Origin: Microbacterium murale
GTDB taxonomy: Bacteria > Actinomycetota > Actinomycetes > Actinomycetales > Microbacteriaceae
Assembly: GCF_014635185.1 (NCBI RefSeq)
Contig: NZ_BMCM01000004.1
Coordinates: 343,048 to 407,047 of the forward strand
Reading direction: 5' to 3'
DNA: 64,000 bases
In this document: positions 1-9,609 of the stretch, one piece after another
How positions within the stretch are numbered: position 1 is the first letter of the stretch
How the letters are laid out: every line of letters starts with the position of its first letter
Position numbers and translations under genes: made by a program
Notes under the pieces: model-generated
Databases searched by the model: none
What the model was told of the DNA's origin: nothing
Seen by the model: the letters and a program-made list of their open reading frames with translations, nothing else

Positions 1-23
1 GTAACCTGCAGCGCCGACGTCGA

Positions 24-650
24 TCAGACGAGCCGCGCGACGCGGAGGCGGATGGCTTCGGCGATCTCCTCGGCGGATGCCGCGGCATCCAGCACCAGGA
101 AACGCACGGGCTCAGCGGCGGCGAGCGCGAGGAATGATTCGCGCACTCGGGTGTGGAACTCGGCCTTCTCGGATTCCAGCCGGTCGAACGGCTTGTCCGC
201 TGAATCGAGACGTGTTCTGGCCGTCGCAGGATCGAGATCGAGCAGCAGCGTCAGATCGGGCAGCGCACCCTCGGTAGCCCACAACGACAGTTCTCGCACC
301 TCGGTGGCATCGAGCACGCGTCCGGCGCCCTGGTAGGCGACGGAGGAGTCGAGATAGCGGTCCTGCAGCACGATCTCGCCCCGCTCGAGCGCCGGTCGCA
401 CGACCGTCGCCACGTGGTGCGCGCGGTCCGCCGCATAAAGCAGCGCCTCGGCGCGCGGTGCGATGTCGCCGCGGTGATGCAGCACGATGTCGCGGATCAG
501 CTGACCGACCTCGCTGCCGCCCGGCTCTCGCGTGCGCAGCACGGTGTGCCCGGCATCCGTCAGCCACTTCTCGAGCATCTCGGCCTGGGTGGTCTTGCCG
601 GAGCCGTCGCCCCCCTCGAGAGTGATCCACACTCCTGAGCGTGCACTCAC
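24..650 (-). CDS. tmk: Thymidylate kinase
   Basis: Phosphorylates dTMP to dTDP in the cytoplasm for dTTP synthesis. The 208-residue protein has the family's normal length. The P-loop GGDGSGKTTQ lies at about residues 13-22, TREPGG follows near residue 40, and DRYLDSSVAYQGAGR near residue 97 is the dTMP-binding DR(Y/F) signature. The start is a GTG six bases after the topA stop, so it is probably translated from the topA transcript. The next gene in this neighbourhood is usually holB (DNA polymerase III delta'); only 23 bases remain before the window edge and no coding can be judged there. Confidence 0.96.
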   Translation of the reverse strand: MSARSGVWITLEGGDGSGKTTQAEMLEKWLTDAGHTVLRTREPGGSEVGQLIRDIVLHHRGDIAPRAEALLYAADRAHHVATVVRPALERGEIVLQDRYLDSSVAYQGAGRVLDATEVRELSLWATEGALPDLTLLLDLDPATARTRLDSADKPFDRLESEKAEFHTRVRESFLALAAAEPVRFLVLDAAASAEEIAEAIRLRVARLV

Positions 651-656
651 CGGCGC

Positions 657-3488
657 CTACTTCTTCGCCGCGTTCGCGGCACGCGTGGCCGCGGCCTTCT
701 TCGCCGCAGCCGAACGTGCGGCGGCCTTCTCCTCGTCGGTCTTCGCCGCGGGCTTCTTCGCGGGCGCCTTCTTGGCAGGCGATTTCTTCGCCGGAGCCTT
801 CTTCGCGGGGGCCTTCTTCGCAGGTGCCTTCTTCGCGGCGCCCCGCTTCGGAGCCGGACCCTTGGCGCGCTTGTCCGCGAGCATCTGCGTGGCGATCTCG
901 AACGTGATGTCCTCGGGCTTCTGACCGCGCGGGATCGTGACGTTCGTCTCGCCGTCGGTGACGTAGGCGCCGAAGCGTCCGTCGCGGATGCGGATCGGCT
1001 TGCCGCTGACGGGATCGGCCTCGAACTCGGCGAGCGCGCTGGAGGCACGGCGGGAGCCTGCACCGTATTTCGGCTGCGCGTAGACGGCAAGGGCCTGGTC
1101 GAGGGTCACATCGAAGATCTGCTGCTCGCTCTCGAGCGAGCGCGAGTCGGCGCCCTTCTTCAAGTACGGCCCGTAGCGGCCGTTCTGTGCGGTGATCTCG
1201 TCACCGGACTCCGGGTCGGCGCCCACGACGCGCGGCAGGCTCAGCAGAGTCAGTGCGGTGTCGAGGTCGATGTCCTCCACGGACATCGAGCGGAAGAGCG
1301 AGGCCGTGCGCGGCTTGGGCGCATCCTTCTTGGCCGTCTTCTTCTTGGGCTTGTCGACGACCTCCCCTGTCGCCTCATCGACCGCGACGTCCTCCTCCGG
1401 CAGGTTCTCCTGCACGTAGGGACCGTAGCGGCCGTCCTTCACGACGATGAGCCGACCATTCTCGGGGTTCTCGCCGAGAACACGGTCACCCGCGACAGGT
1501 GCGTCGATGAGCTCCTGCGCCTTCGCCGCTGTCAGCTCATCGGGTGCGAGTTCCTCGGGAACGTTGACGATGCGTCCGCGCTCCTCGGGCTTCGTCGGAT
1601 CGATGACCTCGAGGTAGGGGCCGTACTTGCCGAAGCGCAGTGTCGCGGTGTCGGTGATGGGCGTGGAGTTGAGCGCACGCGCGTCGATCTCGCCGAGGTT
1701 GTCGACGACCTGACGCAGACCCACCTGCGCCTCGGTGCCGAAGTAGAACGACTTGAGCCATTCGACGCGCTTCTGCTCACCGCGCGCGATCGCGTCGAGG
1801 TCGTCTTCGAGGGCGGCGGTGAAGTCGTAGTCGATCAGGTCTGCGAAGTGCTCCTCGAGCAGACGTATGACGCTGAACGCCATCCAGGTCGGTACGAGCG
1901 CCTGTCCGCGCTTGGTCGCGTAGCCGCGATCGATCACTGTGCCGATGATGCTGGCGAACGTCGAGGGGCGGCCGATGCCGTGCTCTTCGAGCGCCTTGAC
2001 CAGCGAGGCCTCGGTGAAGCGCGGCTTCGGAGTGGTCTTGTGGCCCTTGGCCTCAGCATCCGACATCCCGAGCTCGTCGCCGACGGCGACCGCGGGCAGC
2101 GACTGGTTCGAGTCGGCGTCGGCGTCGCCGCGCTTCTCGTCCCGGCCCTCTTCATAGGCTTCGAGGAAGCCCTTGAACGTGTAGACGGTTCCGGACGCCG
2201 TGAACTCGGCGACCTCGCCGGCGGCATCGACCGACAGCGTGACCGTGGTGGTCTCGTACTTGGCGTCGGCCATCTGGCTGGCGACCGTGCGCTTCCAGAT
2301 GAGGTCGTACAGTCGCAGCTCTTCGCGGTCGAGCTCGCCGGATACCGAGGACGGCTTGCGGAAGTTCTCCCCCGATGGGCGGATCGCCTCGTGCGCCTCC
2401 TGCGCGTTCCTGCTCTTGGACTTGTACACGCGGGGCTTGAGCGGCACTGCCTTGTCGCCGTAGAGCGCGACCGCCTGGCTCCGTGCCGCCTGCACCGCCT
2501 GGGTGCTCAGCGCGACGGAGTCGGTGCGCATATAGGTGATGAAGCCCTTCTCATACAGGCGCTGGGCGACGCTCATCGCCTGCTTCGCGCTCATCGAGAG
2601 CTTGCGTCCTGCCTCCTGTTGCAGCGTGGAGGTGGTGAACGGGGCGTACGGGCTGCGCGTGCCGGGCTTCGCCTCGACCTTGGTGACGGTGCCGGCACCC
2701 GTGGCGTCGACGGCGTGCGCGAGAGTCAGCGCCCGCTTCTCGTCGAGGACGACGACGGCCTTCTTGAGCTTTCCGTTGTCATCGAAGTCGGTGCCCCTGG
2801 CGAGCTGACCCCCGTCGACACGGACGAGTCGCACCTTGAAGGCCGTGCCGGTGGCGGAGGCGGATGCTTCGACATCCCAGTAGTCGGCGGAGACGAACGC
2901 CATGCGCTCGCGCTCACGCTCGACGATCATGCGAGTGGCGGCGGACTGCACGCGTCCGGCGGAGAGACCGGTCTTGACCTTGTACCACAGCACCGGGGAG
3001 ACATCCCAGCCGTAGAGACGGTCGAGGATGCGACGGGTCTCCTGGGCGTCGACGAGTGCGAGGTCGAGCTCGCGGGTGTTGCCGATGGCCGCCTGGATCG
3101 CGTCCTTGGTGATCTCGTGGAACACCATGCGCTTGACGGGCACCTTCGGCTTCAGCGTCTCGAGCAGGTGCCAGGCGATCGCCTCGCCTTCGCGGTCCTC
3201 ATCAGTGGCGAGCAGGAGCTCGCCGGCATTCTTCAGCGCACGCTTGAGTTCGGCGACGGTCTTCGTCTTGCGATCCGAGACGACGTAGTACGGGTCGAAC
3301 CCGTTGTCGATGTCGATCGAGTACTTCCCGTATGCGGCCTTGTCGGCGGCGGGGATGTCCTTCTTATCAGCGAGGTCGCGAATGTGGCCGACGGAGCTGA
3401 GCACCTCGTAGTCATCACCGAGGTACCCCTGAATCGACCTCATCTTCGTCGGAGACTCGACGATGACGAGCTTCTTGCCTTCAGCCAA
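657..3488 (-). CDS. topA: DNA topoisomerase I (type IA)
   Basis: Relaxes negative supercoils by a transient 5'-phosphotyrosyl break. The TOPRIM domain is at the N-terminus (KLVIVESPTKM; ATDEDREGEAIAWHL near residue 100). The catalytic tyrosine lies in GFITYMRTDS near residue 318. Several C-terminal repeats end in GRYGPY or GRFGAY (FGKYGPYLEV, KDGRYGPYVQ, QNGRYGPYLK, RDGRFGAYVT). A long Lys/Ala/Pro tail closes the protein. I place the start at a TTG (3488) because AAAGGA lies 8 bases upstream and the product then begins LAEGKKLVIVESP, as in homologues; an in-frame ATG at 3539 would add 17 residues that do not look conserved. The product is 943 residues. Confidence 0.97.
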   Translation of the reverse strand: MAEGKKLVIVESPTKMRSIQGYLGDDYEVLSSVGHIRDLADKKDIPAADKAAYGKYSIDIDNGFDPYYVVSDRKTKTVAELKRALKNAGELLLATDEDREGEAIAWHLLETLKPKVPVKRMVFHEITKDAIQAAIGNTRELDLALVDAQETRRILDRLYGWDVSPVLWYKVKTGLSAGRVQSAATRMIVERERERMAFVSADYWDVEASASATGTAFKVRLVRVDGGQLARGTDFDDNGKLKKAVVVLDEKRALTLAHAVDATGAGTVTKVEAKPGTRSPYAPFTTSTLQQEAGRKLSMSAKQAMSVAQRLYEKGFITYMRTDSVALSTQAVQAARSQAVALYGDKAVPLKPRVYKSKSRNAQEAHEAIRPSGENFRKPSSVSGELDREELRLYDLIWKRTVASQMADAKYETTTVTLSVDAAGEVAEFTASGTVYTFKGFLEAYEEGRDEKRGDADADSNQSLPAVAVGDELGMSDAEAKGHKTTPKPRFTEASLVKALEEHGIGRPSTFASIIGTVIDRGYATKRGQALVPTWMAFSVIRLLEEHFADLIDYDFTAALEDDLDAIARGEQKRVEWLKSFYFGTEAQVGLRQVVDNLGEIDARALNSTPITDTATLRFGKYGPYLEVIDPTKPEERGRIVNVPEELAPDELTAAKAQELIDAPVAGDRVLGENPENGRLIVVKDGRYGPYVQENLPEEDVAVDEATGEVVDKPKKKTAKKDAPKPRTASLFRSMSVEDIDLDTALTLLSLPRVVGADPESGDEITAQNGRYGPYLKKGADSRSLESEQQIFDVTLDQALAVYAQPKYGAGSRRASSALAEFEADPVSGKPIRIRDGRFGAYVTDGETNVTIPRGQKPEDITFEIATQMLADKRAKGPAPKRGAAKKAPAKKAPAKKAPAKKSPAKKAPAKKPAAKTDEEKAAARSAAAKKAAATRAANAAKK
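700..845 (-). repeat. Lys/Ala/Pro repeat tail of topA
   Basis: An imperfect tandem repeat of about 15 bases encodes successive KKAPA units, with one KKSPA and one KKPAA, before a Lys/Ala-rich end. Basic repeat tails of this type are known on actinobacterial topoisomerase I, where they bind DNA non-specifically and increase processivity. Confidence 0.85.
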
Positions 3489-3512
3489 GGGTGCGTCCTT
3501 TCTTCGAAGCAC

Positions 3513-3536
3513 ACCATACACACCACTGACGTGGTG
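3513..3536 (-). promoter_or_regulatory. Candidate topA promoter with overlapping palindrome
   Basis: A TATGGT hexamer (3518-3513) lies about 25 bases before the topA TTG start. Directly upstream is a perfect inverted repeat, CACCAC-TGAC-GTGGTG (3521-3536), where it would separate the -35 and -10 regions. No convincing -35 is visible. The palindrome could be an operator, but no regulator is identified. Confidence 0.35.
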
Positions 3537-3565
3537 CATTCACAGCGGAGCCGTGGGTGGAGCCG

Positions 3566-3895
3566 TCAGAATCCCTCGGGTGGCCCGGCACGGGCTCGGG
3601 AGACGGCAGCAAGACCAGCGTACGCCGCCTCGACCTGCACGGTCGCCACCGGTCCGGCCAGCGTGCACGATGTGAGCGTCGCTCCGGATGCCGCTGCCAC
3701 CCTCACGGCGAGTGCACAGGGCTCTTCTCCGGTGACGATCGCACCGGAGGACGCATCGGCGGCCGCGAGCGCGGCAGCGTCCGCTGCGCCGGCGGCGCGC
3801 TGGGCGGTGACGGCCGCACCTCCGACGGCGGCGAGTCCCAGTGACAGGGATGCCGCGACCGCCAGCACACCGGCGGCGAGCGCACTGCCGGCCAT
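3566..3895 (-). CDS. TadE/TadG-like small secreted pilus protein
   Basis: A 109-residue protein with one N-terminal hydrophobic segment (residues 3-30) and an Ala-rich remainder. It resembles the last small gene of actinobacterial tad clusters (Rv3654c-like, often annotated as a helicase/secretion neighbourhood TadE-like protein). Its ATG overlaps the stop of the preceding tadE-like gene by one base (TGATG), indicating translational coupling. Two cysteines (CALAV, SCTLAG) may form a disulfide outside the cell. It is probably a minor pilin; this rests mostly on context. Confidence 0.75.
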   Translation of the reverse strand: MAGSALAAGVLAVAASLSLGLAAVGGAAVTAQRAAGAADAAALAAADASSGAIVTGEEPCALAVRVAAASGATLTSCTLAGPVATVQVEAAYAGLAAVSRARAGPPEGF

Positions 3896-4266
3896 CAGAG
3901 TCCTCCGCTGAGCGCACAGCTCGAGGCGGTCAGCGGGATGTGGATGATGCGTCCGATCACCGCATCGACCCTGGCGCTGACACAGCTGAGGTCGCCGCGG
4001 AGCTCGCTCGACACGTTCGCATCGCTGACGGAAGCCGTCACCGCCGCATGAGCGATCGCAGCGCTTTCGCCCCGCCCCAGCAGACGTGCGGCGTCTGCCA
4101 CGGCATCCTGCAGCGACACCTGTCGTGCGGCGGCGCCGAGCGCGCCGACGCCCAGCAGCAGTGCGAGCACCACTGCGGGGAGGGCGATCGCCAGCTCGGC
4201 GGCGACCGATCCGCGTTCGAAGTCGCGCCTCCTTGTCATCTCATTGTTCGTCCGCCGCATCCTCAT
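3895..4266 (-). CDS. TadE family pilus assembly protein
   Basis: A 123-residue protein with the TadE signature: a short basic N-terminus, then GSVAAELAIALPAVVLALLL, a type IV pilin-like hydrophobic segment with Glu at position 5 of the helix. The distal half is extracytoplasmic with two cysteines. It starts 4 bases after the pilin stop, so it belongs to the tad operon. A second in-frame ATG at codon 10 (MTRRRDFERG) could be the true start. It probably acts as a minor pilin in pilus assembly. Confidence 0.85.
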   Translation of the reverse strand: MRMRRTNNEMTRRRDFERGSVAAELAIALPAVVLALLLGVGALGAAARQVSLQDAVADAARLLGRGESAAIAHAAVTASVSDANVSSELRGDLSCVSARVDAVIGRIIHIPLTASSCALSGGL

Positions 4267-4269
4267 CGT

Positions 4270-4467
4270 CTACGAGACCGTGAGCGCACGGCGCACGAGA
4301 TCCGTCAGAATGCCGCGCACCTCGTCCGATCGCATGATGACCACTAGTAACCCCGCGAACGCGACGGCCGCCATCGTCGTGATGGCGTACTCAGCGGTGG
4401 CGGCACCGGATTCATCGGTGAAGAGCGACGCAGCGCGGCGTCTGGTGAGGGTGGGGATGGTGTGCAT
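4270..4467 (-). CDS. Flp/DUF4244 type IVb pilin
   Basis: A 65-residue small pilin of the DUF4244 type found in actinobacterial tad clusters. After a basic leader (TRRRAASLFTDESG) comes AATAEYAITTMAAVAFAGLL, with the Glu-Tyr pair typical of Flp pilins just inside the hydrophobic helix. It has its own ribosome binding site (AAGAAGGAA, 6-8 bases before ATG), consistent with a need for high expression within the operon. Processing is expected before the AATAEY segment by a prepilin peptidase that is not encoded in this window. Confidence 0.88.
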   Translation of the reverse strand: MHTIPTLTRRRAASLFTDESGAATAEYAITTMAAVAFAGLLVVIMRSDEVRGILTDLVRRALTVS

Positions 4468-4496
4468 CGTGTTTCCTTCTTTCTGTTGTGCTGCCG

Positions 4497-5414
4497 TCAG
4501 ATCGGCAACGGGGTTGATGACATGACGGAGAGCATGAGCGGCGCGACGCCGAGCAGCAGGAAGGCGGGGAGCGTGCAGACGCCGAGCGGGATGATCAGCT
4601 GCGAGGAGAGCTTGGATGCACGCAGCCGTCCGCGGATGCGTGCATCATGACGCTCCTGCGCGGCGGCGGCGCGCAGCAGCTCGCCCGCGGGTACGCCGGC
4701 CGCGCGCGACAGCTCGAGTACGCCCCTGGTATGTGTGCCGCTGATGCGATCGCGCGCCGGACTGTCGTCGACGAGGCGCAACGAGCGCTCGATGGATGCG
4801 CCACCCGACAGGGCCACGGACATGAGTTCGGCATGCATCCCTGGGGTTCCCGGATCCGGCTGCGCCCGCCGGAGCAGTCGACGAGTCCACAGGCGGGCGC
4901 CGAGCACGAGAAGCAGGCCGACGATCAGGCAGGCAGTGCCGAGGGGATTGCTGAAGAGCACACTCACCGTGTCGAAGCCGAGCGCGAATCCGAGCAAAAG
5001 CCCCGCGAGCGGCATCCAGAGCAGCAGCCGTGCGGTACCGGCCGGCTCTGCGAGCGCGATGCGCACGTCGTCGGCTGCGGCAGCCGCATCGCGCATCGTC
5101 TCCGCGAGCGACCTCAGCACTTCCGCGAGCGGAGCCCCCACGGTCGTCGCGACATCCCACGCGGCCGCGACATCCGCCCACGCCCCGCCCTCGGCCTCGA
5201 TCGCGTCGACGAGGCCGGCACCCTCATCGCAGCGCGCGACCACGCTCTCCGCATGCACGTCGCCCGAATCGGCGAGATGACGCCAGGCATTGAGGGGAAC
5301 GGCGCCCGCCTGCAGCAGCACGGCGAGTGTGCGCACCGAGACCGCGGCCTCCTCTGCACCGGCATCCGCTGCCGTCGCCGGCCGCAGGCCCGGCATCGAA
5401 ACGAGACTCACCAT
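4497..5414 (-). CDS. Type II secretion F-domain protein (TadB/TadC-like)
   Basis: The inner-membrane platform of the tad pilus machine. The 305-residue protein has two cytoplasmic helical regions separated by a pair of membrane segments (around residues 130-175, LLLWMPLAGLLLGFALGF and CLIVGLLLVLGARLW) and a C-terminal membrane segment (IIPLGVCTLPAFLLLGVAP). Other tad loci encode separate TadB and TadC proteins; here a single gene of this type is present, which appears to combine a shortened first domain with a full second one. The ATG at 5414 overlaps the end of tadA by 7 bases; a GTG at 5411 would give a GTGA overlap and is an alternative start. Confidence 0.85.
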   Translation of the reverse strand: MVSLVSMPGLRPATAADAGAEEAAVSVRTLAVLLQAGAVPLNAWRHLADSGDVHAESVVARCDEGAGLVDAIEAEGGAWADVAAAWDVATTVGAPLAEVLRSLAETMRDAAAAADDVRIALAEPAGTARLLLWMPLAGLLLGFALGFDTVSVLFSNPLGTACLIVGLLLVLGARLWTRRLLRRAQPDPGTPGMHAELMSVALSGGASIERSLRLVDDSPARDRISGTHTRGVLELSRAAGVPAGELLRAAAAQERHDARIRGRLRASKLSSQLIIPLGVCTLPAFLLLGVAPLMLSVMSSTPLPI

Positions 5415-6412
5415 GGCCGTACCTCCTCGATGTCGAGTCGATCGGCACGCAGCAGAAATCGTCCCACCTTGGCGATACGCCGTACGCCGTCACTGCCGCG
5501 CGCCAGATGAACCACGATGGTGAAAGCGCTGACGGCCTGCCGCGCCAGTGCCGTTGCGTCCATTCCGGCCAGCGCTCCCAGCGCCTCCAACCGCGCCGGT
5601 ACGTCGACGAGCCCGCTGGCGTGCAGAGTGCCCGCACCGCCGTCGTGGCCCGTGTTCAGTGCGGAGAGCAGTTCGCGCACCTCCTCGCCGCGGCATTCAC
5701 CGACGACGAGCCGGTCCGGACGCATGCGCAGCGACTCGCGGACGAGCCGGGCGAGCGTGATGGAGCCGGCCCCCTCGAGATTCGCCTGCCTGGCTTCAAG
5801 AGCGACATGGTGCGGATGCGCCGGCCGCAGTTCCGCGACGTCTTCGATCGTGACGATGCGCTCGGATGCTGGAACGCTGTGCAGCAGCGCGGTGAGCAGT
5901 GTCGTCTTTCCTGTGCCGGTGCCACCGGTGATGAGGATGTTCGCGCGGTCAGCGACCAAGTGCTCCAGCCACGCCTGCTGCGATGCGTCGAATGCCCCGA
6001 GCGCCGCCAGAGCATCGAGATCGACTGCGCGCACGCGCGGAATGCGCACCGACACAGCGGTGCCCGACGTCGACACCGGCGCGAGCACCGCATGCACTCG
6101 GATGCCGGACGCGAGCCGCACATCCACGCACGGCGACTGATCGTCGAGATGGCGTCCGCCTGCTCCGATCAGCGCGACGGCGAGGTCGCGCACCTCCCGC
6201 TCCGATGCGGCCCATCCCGCCACTCGCTCCGCACCGTCGCCGCGATCGACGAAGAGTCCGTCCGCACCGTTGACGAACACGTCTGTCACCCGAGGATCTG
6301 CGCAGTGCTCGGCGAGCGGCCCGAACGCGGCATCCACGTCGGCGGGGAGCGCGCTGACGCCCTCGTCGGCGGGCACCGCATGGCGCGGCTGGATGATGAA
6401 CGGCTGTGGCAT
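5408..6412 (-). CDS. tadA: TadA/CpaF family secretion ATPase
   Basis: The hexameric motor ATPase of the tad pilus. The 334-residue protein has an N-terminal region resembling VirB11/CpaF, an intact Walker A (TGGTGTGKTTLL, about residue 160), an Asp/His box (EDVAELRPAHPH), and Walker B with the arginine finger region (LVVGECRGEEVRELL). It is the first gene of a five-gene operon that ends with the small TadE-like protein. The upstream CpaE-like gene seen in many actinobacteria is missing. TAGCGT sits exactly 6 bases before the ATG, so the transcript is probably leaderless. Confidence 0.93.
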   Translation of the reverse strand: MPQPFIIQPRHAVPADEGVSALPADVDAAFGPLAEHCADPRVTDVFVNGADGLFVDRGDGAERVAGWAASEREVRDLAVALIGAGGRHLDDQSPCVDVRLASGIRVHAVLAPVSTSGTAVSVRIPRVRAVDLDALAALGAFDASQQAWLEHLVADRANILITGGTGTGKTTLLTALLHSVPASERIVTIEDVAELRPAHPHHVALEARQANLEGAGSITLARLVRESLRMRPDRLVVGECRGEEVRELLSALNTGHDGGAGTLHASGLVDVPARLEALGALAGMDATALARQAVSAFTIVVHLARGSDGVRRIAKVGRFLLRADRLDIEEVRPW

Positions 6413-6424
6413 GCCCCGACGCTA
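6413..6424 (-). promoter_or_regulatory. Leaderless-type -10 (TAGCGT, 6 nt before tadA ATG)
   Basis: TAGCGT at 6424-6419 is separated by six bases from the tadA start. With a start site 6-7 bases after the hexamer, the mRNA would begin at the ATG. This marks the 5' end of the tad operon. Confidence 0.6.
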
Positions 6425-6785
6425 TGCGCCGCTGCGTTCCCGTGAGCGCCGGAATCCCACGGGCTGTGCGCAACCCGGCACGTCCAGGCCACAGTGCAGA
6501 ACGACTGCGTGCCCAGCGCAGAAGACGGCTTGACGCGGAGGAGGGCGGCACCTCACGGGGGGAATGGGATGCCGCCCAGAGGCGTGCCGGATCCGGGGGA
6601 CGACGGGCACGCCATGGCCGAATGAATACACGGCTGACGTCGAGTGTACGCAAGGCGACCGTCCTCACAAAACCCGTCGCGCTACCGACTTTCGGGAGTA
6701 TTTGCGCATTGAGGCGCAGACTAGATTCACCGTGTCACGGTCGTGCGCTCTGCACGATCTCGTCCGCCGCAAAGGAGCGCATGCC
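6425..6785. other. Long intergenic region between tadA and acs
   Basis: No convincing gene is present. It holds two adjacent inverted repeats: GGGCGGCA/TGCCGCCC (6543-6550 and 6570-6577) and GGCGTGCC/GGCACGCC (6581-6588 and 6606-6613), each an 8-bp stem with a 17-19 base loop. A candidate acs -10, TAGATT (6722-6727), lies about 60 bases before the start codon with TTGCGC upstream at a short spacing. The rest shows nothing recognisable. Confidence 0.5.
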
Positions 6786-8753
<1,968 letters not shown>

Positions 8754-8760
8754 CCAGGAC

Positions 8761-8803
8761 ATGAAGAAGGTCCCCGCACTCACGGTGCGGGGACCTTCTT
8801 CAT
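8761..8803. terminator. Bidirectional terminator hairpin, acs / RidA-like gene
   Basis: A perfect 19-bp inverted repeat (ATGAAGAAGGTCCCCGCAC and its complement) around a 5-base loop lies between two convergent genes. The AGAAGG/CCTTCTT arms give a T-rich 3' side on both strands. Confidence 0.88.
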
Positions 8804-8818
8804 GTAGAGACGAGTTGC

Positions 8819-9277
8819 TCAGGCGAGGGTGAAGGTCACCTCGACCTCGACCGGGCTGTCCAGAGGCAGCACGGCGACGCCGACGGCTGCGCGAGCATGC
8901 TGTCCGGCGTCGCCGAAGATCTCGCCGAGCACGTCGCTCGCGCCGTTGATGACGCCGGGCTGGCCGGTGAAGGCCGGATCGGATGCCACGAAGCCGCCGA
9001 CGCGCAGTACGCCGCCGATCTTCTCCAGTCCGCCTGCGGCGGCGGCCGCGGCGGCGAGAGCGTTCAGCGCGCAGGTGCGCGCGTAGGTCTTGGCGTCTTC
9101 GGCGGTCACCTCTGCGCCGACCTTTCCGGTCGCGGGCAGGGCACCGGATGCGAACGGCAGCTGACCCGAGGTGTACACGAGGCCGGCGTGCACGACGGCG
9201 GGGACGTAGGCCGCGACGGGGGCGGCGACGTCGGGCAGCTCTATCTCGAGCTCACTCAGCCGGGCCGCGATGCTCAT
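8819..9277 (-). CDS. RidA/YjgF-YER057c-UK114 family protein
   Basis: A 152-residue member of the RidA family, which hydrolyses reactive enamine/imine intermediates of amino-acid metabolism. YTSGQLPFASGALPATGKVG matches the conserved N-terminal strand and turn. It has the insert typical of the longer RidA subfamily. The canonical catalytic arginine of RidA proper (near the C-terminus, xxRxA) is not obvious here, so this may be one of the non-deaminase subfamilies. The ATG overlaps the upstream stop in ATGA, so it is translationally coupled to the small upstream gene. Confidence 0.88.
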   Translation of the reverse strand: MSIAARLSELEIELPDVAAPVAAYVPAVVHAGLVYTSGQLPFASGALPATGKVGAEVTAEDAKTYARTCALNALAAAAAAAGGLEKIGGVLRVGGFVASDPAFTGQPGVINGASDVLGEIFGDAGQHARAAVGVAVLPLDSPVEVEVTFTLA

Positions 9278-9531
9278 GCGGCACCGCCCTTCGACTCGCT
9301 GCGCTCGCTCAGGACATCGCCCTCGAACTGGCGCGATGCCTGCTCTGCGGCTGCGAGCCCAGCGCTGTTCGATCCGTCCTGCGACACTGGCCGCTTGAAG
9401 TACGCCACGAGGCCCCCTTCAGGACCTTGGACGACCTGCACGAGCTCCCAGCCCTGCTTTCCCCAGTTGTTGAGGATCGCGGCGGTGTTGTGGATCAGCA
9501 GCGGGGTGGTGAGGTACTCCCACGTGTTCAT
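9274..9531 (-). CDS. Small DUF4177-like protein
   Basis: An 85-residue protein starting MNTWEYLTTPLLIHN, with GGAG 6 bases before the ATG. The pattern WEY-x(n)-LNNWGKQGWELVQV is that of small DUF4177-type proteins of unknown function. The last ~15 residues include LSERSESKG, encoded by a repeated actinobacterial DNA element that seems to have extended the frame. Coupled by ATGA overlap to the RidA-like gene. No function can be assigned. Confidence 0.75.
   Translation of the reverse strand: MNTWEYLTTPLLIHNTAAILNNWGKQGWELVQVVQGPEGGLVAYFKRPVSQDGSNSAGLAAAEQASRQFEGDVLSERSESKGGAA
9288..9314 (-). repeat. SERSESKG-encoding dispersed repeat
   Basis: The stretch reading CTTCGACTCGCTGCGCTCGC on the plus strand encodes LSERSESKG on the minus strand at the C-terminus of the DUF4177-like protein. 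From memory, this short GAGCGAGCGCAGCGAG element recurs in many Microbacteriaceae and other actinobacterial genomes, often at gene ends. Only this copy was noticed in the window. Confidence 0.55.
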
Positions 9532-9596
9532 GGCACTCCTGCGGTCAGAGACGGTCGACACGTCGAGCGTCAAAGGCGGTATTCAGGGAACTCCCC

Positions 9597-9609
9597 TACG
9601 ATCTAGCGT
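9597..9609 (+). promoter_or_regulatory. Leaderless-type -10 (TACGAT, 7 nt before PBP ATG)
   Basis: TACGAT at 9597-9602 lies 7 bases before the ATG at 9610, and no Shine-Dalgarno is visible in between. Confidence 0.55.

Noticed and set aside
700-845. CRISPR-like spacing in the topA repeats
   Set aside because: Contiguous short coding repeats without unique spacers; they encode a Lys/Ala/Pro tail.
1848-3911. A 687-codon open frame on the plus strand, opposite topA
   Set aside because: It is antisense to a certain topA gene and has the Asp/Arg/Val/Leu-rich composition of a mirror frame in GC-rich DNA, with no recognisable domain.
6422-6631. A possible small minus-strand gene upstream of tadA
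   Set aside because: Proline/arginine-rich product without a ribosome binding site; the tadA promoter hexamer lies at its end.
6564-6785. N-terminal extension of acs from an earlier ATG
   Set aside because: It would add 74 residues with no similarity to Acs; a good ribosome binding site sits before 6786.
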